From Hyperoplus lanceolatus (Eukaryota; Chordata; Actinopteri; Uranoscopiformes; Ammodytidae), in the NCBI GenBank assembly GCA_026929865.2, contig CM049411.1, forward strand, positions 6,446,501-6,510,500: a stretch of 64,000 bases of DNA, written 5' to 3'. Below are positions 1 to 12,290 of this stretch, in pieces. The notes below the pieces were generated by a model. The model had not been told where the DNA came from and ran no database searches. It saw only the letters and a program-made list of their open reading frames with translations. Each line of letters opens with the position of its first letter. Positions within the stretch are counted from its first letter, which is position 1. A program made the position numbers and the translations under genes.

Positions 1-262
1 ATATATATATATTTGACTTATTATATTGCTGCACTGTACTCCATTGTATACTGCATTTTTACTCTTTTAATTTTCAGTTTTTATCAGTATTCTGATCTTG
101 TTTTTGTTTTGACTTGTTTATTGTGTTGTTTTTAAAAGCCTCCTGTGGACAGGTGTTGTAAACTAGCATCTATGCTAACACACTGAAAACATTGCATCTG
201 GTTCGTCCAATGTCATTGTCATGTCCATAAACAAATAAAATCAAATCAATCAATAATAATGG
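1..262 (+). mobile_element. Probable 3' end of a non-LTR retrotransposon
   Basis: An AT-rich stretch ends in an AATAAA-like segment followed by a short repeated tail of ATCAA/TCAAT units near 230-262, which is how 3' ends of fish LINEs commonly look. No coding frame is visible upstream because the window starts here. The family is not identified; it could be a SINE or unrelated AT-rich sequence. Confidence 0.35.
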
Positions 263-1380
263 TGAATTGAAATTGGATAATTGGATAACCCATACAATGT
301 TGAATACATATAGAATAATTACCTTTATTACAGTTTAACCAAATGTTTTAACAATAGGCTACTGGAGATATTTGAAAGCACTACACATGCATTGTAGGCT
401 ATTCAATTAAATTTGTGTCAGCGAAACCGTGAATGTTCTCTTTTACTTTACATAAAAATGAATGCAGAAAAGGCACACATTGCTTCATAAAAATTCACCA
501 GAATGCAGGAAATTAAGTGTTTAATGCTCAAAATTTTCTGGGGGGGAACCCCAGACCCCCACTTACAATATGTCCACACCCAATGTTTAATTAAAACCTG
601 TCCTACGACTTAGCAATTCATGAATTTGTTTATTTTAATAAGATTTTTGATGTTTTATCACATTTTCCAATTGTCTTTTATTTCTGATTTATTATGAACA
701 ATATGTAAACTTGCAGGACACTAGCAAAAATTATTGGGTGGGAAAGAGGACACGGTTTTGGGTCCCTTGGCCAAAAAATCTCACTCCAAACTTTTGGTGA
801 AACTTGGCAGCCCTGTGAAACATTAAATATAATTTTTACATAAATAATAAAGTCCTTATAAACTTTTCAAGAAGCTGGACTAGAGTGAATATTGGACAGG
901 CTTTATAGGTCCATGGCTTTTACATGTGGGACAGCGCTTCACCTAACAGCTGGCTGCAACACCAACCTACAGTCTATTGTGCGACGGAGAGCTAGTTATC
1001 ATTAGCATCAGCATTAGCCGACATCACGGCAACAGCTGAATAATGTAACACATTACACAAGTTACACTACATGAAAACAACGGGCTGTAGACGCTAGAGT
1101 TATAATTGCGTGTAGGAAACATTGTTGAGACTGGAATTTCGTACCACAGCGGCCGTTCCATAATACAACACTCCCTTTAGCAATGGCTGAATATAAGACC
1201 TCCCTGTGCTGTGTATCTGCGGGAGCGAGTGGCATTAATAACTTAAAAACAGTAAACGTTTAACATGATTACGTGCTTTTAGATGCTTTAATCATATGCC
1301 GAATTTATAAACAGACCATATTATTAACAATAAATTAAGTTGTGTACATGTCAGAATTACGTACATGGATATATTCATAC
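263..1380. other. Non-coding stretch, no gene seen
   Basis: AT-rich DNA without an open frame of note. A G-run followed by a C-rich segment lies near 538-565. It may belong to the same old hAT-like element whose end lies at 1681, but I could not find a matching left terminus. Confidence 0.5.
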
Positions 1381-1681
1381 GTAAACATTGAATAGACAGA
1401 TTTGTGAGGGGGGTTTGGCGCTGTGTGTTACATTAGCGATCCTGCGGCCAGGCTCTACTTTTCACGGCAGTAGTTTGGTCTTTAGATGTCGCCAAACCAA
1501 AATTCCTCTCTAATTCTGCTTTAATTTCAACCGTGTTGTTTCCCTTTGCCTTGGAAATTTAATTTCACCAAAATAATGGCGAATTCCGTGACATTCCGTG
1601 TTAAACAGTAGATTACGTTTTTATTGCCCGATTCCGTGATTCCGTCCGTGTTTTCGTTATCGCGGAAATCATAGGGCCCTA
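1381..1681. mobile_element. Right terminus of an old hAT-like DNA transposon
   Basis: The segment is unusually rich in CCGTG/TTCCGTG motifs and ends in the self-complementary TAGGGCCCTA at 1672-1681, typical of fish hAT termini. No partner terminus or 8-bp target duplication was found on the left, so the element is truncated or its left end has decayed. The left boundary given is approximate. Confidence 0.4.
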
Positions 1682-2307
1682 CTTATTCCTCCTTATATTT
1701 TTGTATCATATCATATTCTCTTTCTGTAGGCTCCTTTAAGTTGACCCTGTGTCTCATCTCATCTGTTTGCCTCACCAGTCTTGTCTATTTCAACTTGTTC
1801 TCTCTTCTCTTTACTCAACTAATTTCCTCTCCTTCTGTTGTCCCTTCTTGTATTCTTTTCTTTAAGTTAAACTTGGCCCAGTTGATACCTGCCGTGCTTG
1901 ATAACGATTGTCTACCCTCCGTCCTTCCGCTGCTGGCCAGGCCAGGTCGGCGCTCGCACTGCTCCAAAAGATCCGGCACGATTGCTTCTTGCCAATACGT
2001 CACCACGTCTTAATAACTGCGGGTCTGGGTTTTGGAGTGCATTTGTGTCCGGTTACTTTTGACTTTTGTTACTTTTAATATTCTCATCCGCACAAATTTG
2101 CAGCAGACATTCCTCTTCTGTATCAGACCAACGCAAAACCCTTCAGCATAATTTTTTGAAATGTCCTTTGTACGCATGGACGTATTGCGTCGCAGGGGAC
2201 AGTCTCATATGAATTGACATCAACACACCTCTTCCAATCGTGCCAGGGCCAAGGAAGTGTACCCTGCTTGATCATGGAGCATTGAGCACACACTGGTTAA
2301 ACAAACT
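1682..2307. other. Non-coding stretch, no gene seen
   Basis: A pyrimidine-rich tract (1690-1870) precedes a more GC-rich segment. Overlapping frames of 60-90 codons occur on both strands; neither resembles a known protein, so I call no gene. Confidence 0.5.
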
Positions 2308-2389
2308 ACACACAGTATGGACAGGTAGCAGATCAGAGAAAAGTGATTTTGACAACAAGCGTTCTCCATTATCACTGACTCCACCTTTC
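2308..2389 (+). repeat. Fragment of palindromic MITE family A (right end)
   Basis: It matches the right end of the complete copy at 38981-39311. Shared landmarks are CAGTATGGACAGGTAGCAGA, then AAGTGATTTTG, then GCGTTCTCC and the terminal GACTCCACCTTT. Only the last ~80 bp are preserved. Confidence 0.7.
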
Positions 2390-3527
2390 ATGTTACTGAT
2401 ACAACATTAAACAAAAAGACCTTCTGTTTTCTTCTCTTCTTATTTAGAAGGATTTCTCTCACCACCACTTTCAGGATTGGGTGTGTTCACATGGATCCTG
2501 TGGAGAGGAGGCTCATCCAGGGGTCACCTCAGGTCAGTGGCAGGCACTGCAGGAGGATGTGACTCTGCAGCCTAACAAGGGTCTGCTGATGCGGGCCCAC
2601 AGATCTCATCTGTCAGTGTAGAAGTATTCCAATTCCTTGCCGGCAGTAGTAAGCTACATGCAACAGTGAAGTTATGAGGGAGTAGCTGTGGTGGCTGATG
2701 CCTGAGGGGAGAAAACCGCGCAATTGCCAACGAGGAACTACGCTGTGATTGCCTCTCCCAGTTTTGTTTTCATTCTCGTTGGGGTCGGAAGTGTTATTTG
2801 GGTTAGTATTTGGAGTGCCGGTTTATAAACAGGACTTCTGTTCGATGGGAACTAGTCTGGTAGACACATTTTTTGTCCTTTCTCTGTTTTTTTTCTGCTT
2901 AATTCACTGTGAAAAAGGAACAATAACATGTCATGAAATGTACAATGGAGTCTCAGAGCAGATACAGTATATACTGAACCATGACAGCCTGCACTCAATG
3001 TTTTTCAAAAAATATCTTGGCTTTCAGTGTGTCTTTGTCATTTGGCTTTTAGTTTAACAAATATGATCTAATCACACTTGGGAAAAGCAGCTCTGCATAA
3101 AAAGAAATAATACATCACAAAGGCTGAAATCATTCTTGCCAGGTGTTAAAAATGTTAATAAATTTGCCTCGAGACAAATAACCATGTAGGTTGATTTTAA
3201 TGGAAAATGTTGAGTTTATTACAATGTGGATATCATTTTCATAGTTTTGTCCATTGTGTCTGTTTGTAATAATACCACTATACTCACCAAGTGTGTGGGA
3301 ACGCAGCAACAACAATCACCAAGTGGTGGATAGAGTCAGATGTGCCTTAGTGGCAACATGCTCACGATTACTTGAGCTTGTTGGAATGCTTATATTGGCC
3401 AATTAGCATTAAACAACAATATCAAAGGCTGATGGAAATGTCATTTGTTTATCCAAATATGAAGACATTAGCCAAGCTTTGGACAAATTATAGTTTTGAA
3501 CAGATTATCTTACCAGACAAAAAGCAA
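2390..3527. other. Non-coding stretch, no gene seen
   Basis: No recognisable gene or repeat. A 102-codon frame at 2749-3057 has low-complexity hydrophobic content and no recognisable motif, so it is not called. Confidence 0.45.
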
Positions 3528-3690
3528 AGGGATCAACAAATGTAATACCATTTCTCCTGAGGGGACTCTTTATATCTGAACCAAAATGCATCACTGCATT
3601 TTTGGTATGCCACCAAAGTCAGTGTACTCAATGTGAGGGGATCATGAATTTCAGTAACATAGTCAATCAAATAATTGTTAAGACATATTT
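3528..3690 (+). repeat. Diverged copy of interspersed repeat family C
   Basis: Scattered matches such as GATCA...CTCCTGAGGGGA, TGAACCAAAATGCAT and TCAATCAAATAATTGTTAAGACAT correspond to the repeat seen better at 11830-12290 and, in opposite orientation, at 29970-30545. The copy is old and incomplete. Confidence 0.45.
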
Positions 3691-3699
3691 AAATTGATG

Positions 3700-3770
3700 T
3701 TAGTTCATCTGACAATCATCTCAGAAATAAATACACACATTTTCTACAATGACTTAACTATTCCTTTAAA
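3700..3770 (+). repeat. Right end of the AATAGTT inverted-repeat family
   Basis: It ends in AACTATTCCTTTAAA, the terminus also present at about 10207 and, as the inverted form AAAGGAATAGTT, at 38295. Only the terminal ~70 bp remain. Confidence 0.45.
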
Positions 3771-4649
3771 TCTTTGGAGGAATCATATAACTCCCATTGT
3801 CTAAACAATGTGAAGTGGCTGTACATTTGTAATTACATTGGCTATTTCAAACCTTTCAAAAACAAAAGTTTCGGGGAAAGGTTCAGTCTCTGGTTAAACA
3901 GCAGTTACAAAATACAGGCTTAAAAAAAGCCAGTACATTGTTTTACTGTCTGCATGGGCCAGACAGGTCAGTTGGCCACGCTGATTAAGATCTGCTGTGG
4001 GGCTGCATTCTACAACAAACAAGTGCCCGATAAATGGCAGGACGGGTGGGGGGTTTACCCAAAGCAGCAGACATAAACACAGCAAGCCTCATGGATGGAG
4101 GAAGGTAATTTAGATACACGACCGCCTTTAGCTCAATTAGGATTCAATGCCTGTGAATCCACAGGGCTTTCGCTGTTCGCCGGAGAAGGGAAAGGGGAAA
4201 AGTACATGGCAATTACACGTGTTCAACAAAAAATGGCAACAGAGGAGGAAATGAGAGAGGAAACCAAGGTGAAGTCTAAGATCGCAGCTGTCTGTAAGTC
4301 GGCCATAGAGGTAGGGTTGCATTGGGGATGGCCAGAGGGCTTTGGTGGAGTGTGCTGGTATTTCTGACACCGATCTTCAACTGACTAAACAGAGATAATA
4401 CATCTGGTCCACTCCCTCTCTGGGTCAGACCAGCAAACCTTATCCAAGATCAATCTGATTGAATATCAGTCGTCTTTGACAGAGACTGACAGCCCGTACA
4501 GTTAAATAGCCCTTTGCAGTGTTAGGGTTGTACAGATTGGAAATCTGCACTGCAGGCTATGTTTGATCTCATTTAATATAAGATATTCTAGATCTTCAAT
4601 GAACTTTCTGTCAAAACTCTGCAAGTTGATGCCAGGTATACTAGCAGCT
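3771..4649. other. Non-coding stretch, no gene seen
   Basis: Frames of 60-90 codons overlap on the two strands (3894-4370). None has a recognisable domain or splice context, and no repeat was recognised. Confidence 0.45.
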
Positions 4650-4850
4650 TTAAAGGTGGAGTCAGCGATTTTGAAAAATGTATGATGTCAAGATCACTTT
4701 TTGTCACCATCAGTGAATATCTATTCAAGATCCGCTACCTGTCTCTTCTGTGTGTGCGCTAAAAAAAGAATCCAGTGTTAATACACAGCCTAGGCTCTGT
4801 CACGTTGCTTAATACTGTGGCCCCCTTTGTTTACATACCCTTTATTTACA
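4650..4850 (-). repeat. Partial copy of palindromic MITE family A
   Basis: It begins TTAAAGGTGGAGTCAGCGAT, the family terminus. It continues through segments that are the reverse complement of the right half of the 38981-39311 copy (AGTGAATATCT, CTACCTGTC, CAGCCTAGGCTCTGT, TTTGTTTACATACCC). The other terminus is missing, so this copy is truncated at about 4850. Confidence 0.75.
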
Positions 4851-5789
4851 CAAGTTAGAAGAGCATACTGCAGGGGTTGACACAAAGGTTTCAAAAGCAC
4901 TTGCCCATAGGGCATGTACAGGTAATGTTTTACTTTCCCGAATGTCGTGTTGACGTGCCCAAAAAAAACAAAAACAAATGTTAAACGGTGATATAGGCTT
5001 ATTAAAATATACATTTTAGCGAACCTTATCTCTTAAATGCAAGAGCTTGGTCCTGCTTTGGCATCGTGAAAGGGCCTCTTTGTGCCAGGCATCTGGCCTG
5101 GTTTTGGGGGTCTCTGAAAACTCAGTCTAGCTCAGATTCAAGCTGAATGTTAGCCTCCACACAAATGTGTTCAGAAAAATTTAACGTATTTAAAATGGTC
5201 ACATTGTGCCAAAAAGTGATTATCTGCCATAAAATGATTAAAGTCCACCATGTTAAAGCTATTGCCCAGTTATACTGTAAGTAAGGAGGGGGATCATTCA
5301 TTTATTTTCAAATTGATACCATCATAAAGACTCCACAATCCAAATCTTTATCGATACTTTTCTATTATTTTGTTAAAAGAGAACTGGTATTATTGCTTTA
5401 ATTGCTTATAAGATGAGCAGAGCTCAGGATAGGACCTTAAACAGGTCATAATTCCATATTTAGGCTTACTAATTATTTTATATTGCTGGGAAAAAAAGTT
5501 TTTCACCCAAACTGTATTATTCAAGCTTCTCGTGAAAAACTATAAAATATTTTTTCTTGATGTTACATTTGGACACATCATGATGTCCTTTTATTGACCT
5601 TTGCCTAATAATCAGAGGGACTTGCTAAACAGTCTCTCGTTTGTTGATCACGGCTGCTTTGAATGAATGATGAGACGGTGCCGAGCCCGTCGGCAGCGGC
5701 TCAGTGGACGGGTTTTTTTTTTGGAGACAGAGTTGAAGCGGATTGAAGGAGTTCCTTAAACACAGTCGAAGATACAATACTTTAGTTTT
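4851..5789. other. Non-coding stretch, no gene seen
   Basis: AT-rich DNA with short A/T runs. I see no coding frame, RNA gene or clear repeat until the SINE at 5790. Confidence 0.5.
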
Positions 5790-6140
5790 GGGGCGACTGT
5801 GGCTCAGGTGGTTAAGCTGGTTGGCCAATGATCCTAGGGTTGGCGGTTCGATCCCCGCCCGGCCACTTGTGTCATGGTCGTTGTGTCCCTGAGCAAGACA
5901 CTTCACCCACCTTGCCACGTGTGAATGTGTATGACTGCTGTATGTTTGAGGTGGTGGTCGGAGGGGCCGATGGCGCGGAATGGCAGCCTTGCTTCTCTCA
6001 GTCTGCCCCAGGGCAACTGTGGCTACTATCGTAGTTTACCACCACCGGTATGACTGTGTGTGAACGAATTGAATCTGGAACCCTGTAAAGCGCTTTGAGT
6101 ACCTTGCAAAGCGCAATATAAATCCAATCAATTATTATTA
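5790..6140 (+). mobile_element. tRNA-derived SINE with L2-like 3' tail
   Basis: The head carries RNA polymerase III promoter elements: an A box, TGGCTCAGGTGG, at 5800-5811 and a B box, GGTTCGATCCC, at 5845-5855, spaced as in a tRNA. A ~200-bp body follows. The end has CCTGTAAAGCGCTTTGAGT (6082-6100) and an ATT-repeat tail at 6131-6140. The 3' tail closely resembles the end of the L2-like fragment at 58211-58229, so mobilisation by an L2-clade reverse transcriptase is likely. This resembles V-SINE-type fish elements, but the exact family is not determined. Confidence 0.85.
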
Positions 6141-6332
6141 GTTGAAGATGACCCGACTCTACTCGATATTTAAAATTACATCATGTGACCTACTGGACTC
6201 CATAGCGGTATCGATAAGCTCAAACGTTAGGCCTATTGATTTCTGGGCATTGAATATAGCGGAACCAGGTCCGTATAGAGCCGGTTTTCGGAACGTAGAG
6301 AGTGAAACTGCGCACACACAGGCTGTTTTGTG

Positions 6333-6382
<50 letters not shown>

Positions 6383-6637
6383 GAGCGTGATGCTGCTGAC
6401 TGCCGCGCGCAGCTGCTCAAATTGCAAATATAGCCGATCTATTTTGTGTGGGTTAGCGGGGAAAAAAATTGTTTTGCGGACTCTAAAACACATGAATAGA
6501 TAGCCTAGACTACTGACAACCCCTCTAATATCCACTTGCCCGTCCGGGCAACCAAAAAGCAATCTCAACTTGCCTGAATATTATTTTCACTTGCCCCAGG
6601 CAAGCGGGAAACCGTTAGTGTCAATTGCTGTCATACT
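6141..6637. other. Non-coding stretch with an AG microsatellite
   Basis: It contains an uninterrupted (GA)n run at 6336-6381. Frames crossing it translate to alternating residues and are artefacts of the repeat. Nothing else was recognised. Confidence 0.6.
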
Positions 6638-6761
6638 GTAGGCTGTGTATTAAAACCAGATTTTTCAGCTCACACACAGTACAGACAGATAGCGGATCCT
6701 GAGGAGATATTCACAGATTTTGACAACAAGAATTCTCCAAAATTGCTGACCCCACCTTTAA
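6638..6761 (+). repeat. Right half of palindromic MITE family A
   Basis: Starting at TGTAGGCTGTGTATTAA, it runs through GATATTCACAGATTTTGACAA and TTCTCCAAAATTGCTGA to the terminus CCACCTTTAA, matching 39175-39311. Its end is overlapped by the 8-bp target duplication of the hAT that follows. Confidence 0.75.
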
Positions 6762-6763
6762 AT

Positions 6764-7024
6764 TAGGGGTGTGCACGTGTACACGTGTAACCGTTTAGTA
6801 AATCATAACCGTTTAGGAAAAATCAATAAACGAAAACCGTTTAAAAAAAAAAATCTTCAAATTTAAAATTTTCTTTTTTTCAAAGTTTTTAAATATGTTC
6901 TGGAGACACACATTTATTGATTTTACATCACTAGTAGGCCTAAACTAATTGGGGATGATAAAAGCTAGTCTGCCGAATCGGTCTGTCCCTCGGCGAGTGT
7001 GTGTCTGTTTGAGTGTGTGTATCG

Positions 7025-7076
<52 letters not shown>

Positions 7077-7530
7077 GGAGTCGCCGTGCCGGTGCTCGAC
7101 TCACAGCCACGGAAGAGTGATGAAAGATAACCTAAAGATTAAAGTTACTCGGTTGACGTGAACTAAGCCCGTAAGTAGCCCGAACTTTATAACACCTGTT
7201 CAACATGCATTTAACGTGGACATGTAGAAAGCGATAGGCTATATTAATCAGGAAATGAATGAAGCGCGATAATGACGGCGCACATGTCAGGCGAACGTGT
7301 GTGTGTGTTTGTGTTTGTGCCATGGACCTATCATAAGAGGTGTGTAAACGAGCGTAGTTCATTTCAACTGTGTCTTTACAGGCAAACGAACGCATGTGTG
7401 TGTGTGTGTGTGTGTGCGCGCCTACAGGACGGCGGGCGCGCGAAGACAATGACGTCACGGTTAACCGTGTACACGAAAAAAATTCCGTCGTGTACACGGT
7501 TAGACATTTTTGTAAACGTTCACACCCCTA
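6764..7530. mobile_element. Non-autonomous hAT transposon with 8-bp target duplication
   Basis: The element is bounded by TAGGGGTGTG at 6764 and CACACCCCTA ending at 7530; the terminal 20 bp match in inverted orientation at 18 positions. Both sides carry the identical octamer CTTTAAAT (6756-6763 and 7531-7538), the target-site size of the hAT superfamily. It is 767 bp long, has no transposase frame, and contains a (CA)n run at 7028-7074 and a TG run near 7396-7417. The 10-bp palindrome CGTGTACACG occurs near both ends (6776-6785, 7466-7475, 7489-7498), possibly as a transposase-binding site. Confidence 0.92.
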
Positions 7531-7538
7531 CTTTAAAT

Positions 7539-9762
7539 ATGCATTATATTATCAGTCATTTAACAGTAAACAAACAACAGGATTAAACTGGTCTCCATGT
7601 TCAAATGTCGGGGCTGTGAACCAGTAAGTCCTGAGGCTGCTTTGGCGTCAGATGGAGCTGATCCTTGAAGGAGCCAGCCACTATTTAAGGACTTCCCCGG
7701 CCTCAAATCTGCCATGACTCGACGCACCCACACAATGGGAATAATTGAAGGGGGTGGGGCATGCCATAATGCAGCAGGGTTAATTTACTCCAATCTGAGT
7801 GGAGTGGAGCTCAACAAGAGTGCACAAGAGCAACAGTTTGAAATAATTTTGATAAATAACATCCCGGTTAAAGGGTGACAATTGGGATCATTCAGGACCA
7901 ACATACTGAATCGCTCAAGACCACGACGCTTATGGTGTATGTCATGCATAGTAATTACATGTACTGAGTTTTAATATAAATGTTTAGCGAAAAAGTGACA
8001 TCTTGTTAATAAATCTGCGTAAAACAAAGCTGAACTTTCAAAGTGCCTCTTCTCTCCTTCTCTCCATAAGGATGCTTTTCCCATGTACTCATTATGTGAG
8101 CAGAAAAAAGGCTGTGGCCCTGTTCTTTGTATCACATTTTCGGGGGGTTTTAAGGGGTTGTTATGGTTTGCAGATGTCACCCTGCATAGCATTTGGAGGG
8201 AGTCATTCCCTGGTGCTGTCAGACGGCGACCCTCCTTTGGCTCTCCTGGGTGCGGAGTCAGGGAGGGGTCTGTGCAGGAAAATCCCACAGGGTGGACAAA
8301 AACATGGCTTCGGGTAGTAAACACGCCAATTTTTTCATATGAATACCTGAATTCAACAACATGACAGCACCAATATTGTGTGATTAAAGCCATTCCATGC
8401 GCATATGTGATAAAGAAACAACAGGCTTCAAATGAATAATTACACTGTCTATTTTCTTTCAGATTCTCTCTTCTGCTTTCTTTCTTTTTTATTATTATAT
8501 TTTTTACTATTGTTCACTACTGTGTCTCATATAATAATGAAATTCAGAGGGTATGTGGTGTATAAGGCACGTCAACAGTCTCGCTAAAACAGCAAAGTTT
8601 TTCCTTTACGTTTTTTAAACGTTTTTGAATTTAGATAACAGTGTTTTGAATACTCTCCACATGTACAAGGATCCACAAAAGGGACCAAAATCAGGCCAGT
8701 AGATGTCGGTACTGAAACTATGTAGGATATATACTTTGCAGTGCAATTTGGCGCATGTATAAACAATCCGTTTCCATCTTTGGTCTCCGCTGATCACAGA
8801 TCCTCCTCTAATCTAATCTAATGGTGCCGCGGAGACACCAATCTACACTTTGTTGGAGGAGCGTTAATATCAGAGATGCCAATACAAACCCAGCCTCGTA
8901 ATCCACTAAAATAAAATACTTTGGAGTTTATGTTGAAAATGTTGCCTTTAAACATCCCCAAGCTCATCTAACCATCCATCCAAACCTTAAAATAATTTAT
9001 AAACCAAGACAGCTGCTAAATAATGTGTTAACGGTTCAGACTAAATCTAAATAATGCTAATTTGAGGGAAAATCTCCCTCCTGACATTTAAGCCGACCAA
9101 AACTTCACACCCAGCAGAGGCCTCCCTGCCTCCAACACCTTCTCCCTCATCAGTGTCACAATTTCTGGACTTAAGTTTGAGGGGAGGAAACATAGGTCCC
9201 TCCACTGCGGTTAAGGAAAATCAAAAGGATGAAGGGAGGGGTGAGAAAAACACATTGCATCTTCATATAAATATTTCTTGCATTGAAGCCCTAGTGTGGG
9301 AAGAAATTCACAAACATTTTATGATGAATGATTTTATGGTGGAAAATGTGTTTTCTGCAACTTTCTGCTTCCGGTGGAAACTATAAAATGAGAGATGTGC
9401 TGTATTCCTGTATTTGAAAACCGCTCCAAAATAAATGTGGAACCCAAAGTTTAGTTCAGCCAGTAAGTCAAAGAATGTCTTCAGCAAAATGACACATGCT
9501 ATAACAAAGCCGGTAGGGTGATTTTAAATTACACGATTCCAGCTTTAGCCTTTAAGGGAAAGCAAATGTTCATGCACGACTGCATAATAAATGCTTCTGA
9601 TTTTGAGAAGTACTTAGGCACAGGACCAAACTAGGCTGAAAGGCCCAGGGACTGTAAACTAATATTGGTTCACAACACATGGTCGGGATTTCATAAGAGA
9701 CATTAAGACTCAATCCTGGAGGACACTCCTGTGGAAAAAGTATGATTGATGAGCATAACTTC

Positions 9763-9763
<1 letters not shown>
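7539..9763. other. Non-coding stretch, no gene seen
   Basis: Two overlapping antiparallel frames of about 100-140 codons at 7971-8393 lack recognisable motifs or splice context. No tRNA, repeat or promoter was recognised. The region ends at a TG microsatellite. Confidence 0.45.

Positions 9764-9838
<75 letters not shown>
9764..9838. repeat. (TG)n microsatellite, ~75 bp
   Basis: Uninterrupted GT dinucleotide repeat. Confidence 0.98.
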
Positions 9839-9847
<9 letters not shown>

Positions 9848-9983
9848 AGTTGAATAGTTGGAAGCTATTTTTAAGGAGTGGATAAAGGGAATGTATCTAA
9901 AAACTCCCTCTGTGCACTGTAAAGTGTTGTGGTAGCACACTGATGCTTTGAGAAGTGCCAAATACAAATAGTTTAGCATCCAT

Positions 9984-10207
9984 GAAATATGCTTATTTAC
10001 TTATTTGCTGATATTTATATGAGATGTCTGTATGGTAACTATTAGCTTTACTAAGTAGAGCCAGGCTACAACTCCGGTTGTGTTTTTGGACTTAATGCTG
10101 TGCTAAGCTAAACAGCTGTGGGCTGTGCTTCATATTTTCATATATGAGTATCTACCTTTCAGCAAAAGTGAAAAATTAATACATAAAATATTGAACTATT
10201 CCTTTAA
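9984..10207 (+). repeat. Copy of the AATAGTT inverted-repeat family
   Basis: It contains the family landmarks AATATGCTTATTTAC...TTGCTGA, GTCTGTATGGTAA, AGAGCCAGGCTAC and the end AACTATTCCTTTAAG. The outermost left terminus is missing. It is related to 38295-38635. Confidence 0.55.
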
Positions 10208-11829
10208 GTTTGAAAATAATCCAGCAGATCTACCTAACTCTGATTGTAGTACAAGTCCATTATGCAGGATTGCTTTAAGTCATACACCATAGAAATAATA
10301 AAACTCCAAAAAAACTAAACATAAACAAATTAACTATTTTATTTTTTTCCTCCGGCTATTGCCTTGTAACCCAGACAACAATCCTTACTATATTATGGTC
10401 TGTTTTCGGAGGTCACGCCGCATGTCTGTGCACCACGCCAGACTTGGCCGTGTGCCAGATTCTAGCGATGGGTATCAGCATGCTTGCTGGCATTTGCACT
10501 CTTGAGTCATTACAGTAGTTCTGTAAATAGCAACCAAGCTTAAGGAAAAAATCTTAGATCAAATCAGAACATGACTACTTTTCCCTAAATGCTTCCCAAA
10601 CCAGGGCACTCACACAGAACACACACATTATAGACTTCAGATTTTTTGTGAACTTAGCTCTGCGGATCAAAGGGCTGCTTAGATCATGACTCAACCACAC
10701 CTTTGCTAGGATCCTTGTCAAATTGTTGCCACACTGTTTTAATGCAAGTTGAAGGAGAATCACTGCCGTCTCTTTTGACGTGTCGTGTCCCATTCATACT
10801 TTTGATTAAGATTCTATACCAGATGACCAGCATCCCAGATTTTCTTTCATGGGAGCATAGCATGTCAGAACATAAGAATTTAGAAGTGATCAGCAGCAGC
10901 CTCTGCACTCTGGTAAGGCTCCCACAAAATGAATTGAGATACTACAATAACTTCACAACACACCTCCCCAGTCCCAGAGGTTACATTCAGACGACAGTGT
11001 GGCTGTTAATCTTGATGATACAGGATACAACGGCTCCGCTATGGCTGCACTGCTGGCTCCCCTTTCCCCTCCATTTAGGTGACACGCATCTGATATTTTA
11101 TTTGTTGTCTTAACTAGGGGTTTATTTACGAAGGTCCTAACTTTTGTGGTAGTAGGAGGTTTGAATTCCAATTGGTTTTACTCTAGAAATATGGGTGTTT
11201 AAATGGTCAAACATCAGATATCATGCTTTTTTCTTGTGCACCCAGCCTGAAAGATTTTTTATTATTTGACATAACATTTTAAGATATTGATTGAATGCCA
11301 GCTTCTCCTTACTGAAAAAATAAATGGAAAAACACATGAACAGACTTTTCGTTCCTAATTTAGGATGTTATAAGAGACTGCATTTGTGCCACTAAAGTGC
11401 TTTAAAACAGATGTGTATTACCATGTAAATATAGCCTGAGTCCTATGGGTCGGGTTTATGCTGAGTGGGGAAATGTAGTCAGTGACATTTGCGTGCATTG
11501 AGAGTGCAGTCGTATGTCATGTTTCTTTGCTGGAGGTTTTGGTCTGATCCAGGAATGTGTAGGAGGCCCCATAAAGTGACATCACCATCCTCTGTACGAC
11601 TCCCCAAAGCTGTAATGATGACCAAGACCTAGGTCATGACCTTGTGGTCCGTCAATAAGGAGCTCAAAGACAGAATGATGCAATTAGTTTTAACAAGTGG
11701 CATCGACTTGGCACGAGTGAGAACATGTTTCCCATAGTGCAAAATTAAACTGAAAATTAAAAAGACTTTCAGATCTCACTGTCCAACATTGCACAGTTTC
11801 AAAACAGAACTCTTTTCCATTTCATACCA
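10208..11829. other. Non-coding stretch, no gene seen
   Basis: Frames up to 136 codons (10703-11113) have no recognisable domain, are contradicted by open frames on the other strand, and lack splice signals I could trust. No repeat family was recognised. Confidence 0.45.
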
Positions 11830-12290
11830 ATATGTTTACAATCATTGAACCATAACCTTCACTTGTATAAGACTAAGCTACAAGCTAAAGTCAGCTTGCT
11901 AACATGCTAAATTTAGCAGGTAGAACACCATGCTAAAACTTAGTACAGAAAGGATTGTCATTACTCTGACATGATTTGAGTCATGAAGCAAAGGATTGCA
12001 CACAGTGAGACTTTGACCTGATGATGGTGCTATATGGAAAGTTCGAGCACCACAGTAATTACAGTAAATCATGACGGGGACATGAATGTCTGAACCAGAT
12101 TTCATGGTAATCCATCAAATCGTAGTCAAGGCATTTCACTCAAAACCACAAATCAACCTCATGGCGGCGCTAGAGGAAAAGTGAGTATGATCACCACAGT
12201 CAGTAGAATAAATCTCCTGGGAACCATTACTGTTTGTACAAAATGTGTGCCAATCCGTCTCCTAGATTGTTGGGTGGAGAAGAAATTACA
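11830..12290 (-). repeat. Interspersed repeat family C, longer copy
   Basis: It includes TTAGCATG-type motifs at 11880-11940, GACATGAATGTCTGAACCAG, TTTCATGGTAATCCATCAAA, CACTCAAAACCACAAATCAA and CCTCATGGCGGCGCTAGAGG. The same blocks appear inverted at 29970-30545. The family is common in fish intergenic DNA; its class is not determined and no terminal repeats are evident. Confidence 0.6.

Noticed and set aside
5796..5868. A functional tRNA gene at the SINE head
   Set aside because: A and B boxes are present, but the sequence continues into a SINE body with an L2-like tail and does not fold as a complete cloverleaf by eye.
7132..7627. Several 85-121-codon frames inside and beside the hAT at 6764-7530
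   Set aside because: They are open because of CA/TG repeats within a non-autonomous transposon; no transposase motif.
10703..11113. 136-codon plus-strand frame
   Set aside because: No recognisable domain, overlapping open frames on the minus strand, and no exon signals; it fits the chance expectation in 64 kb.
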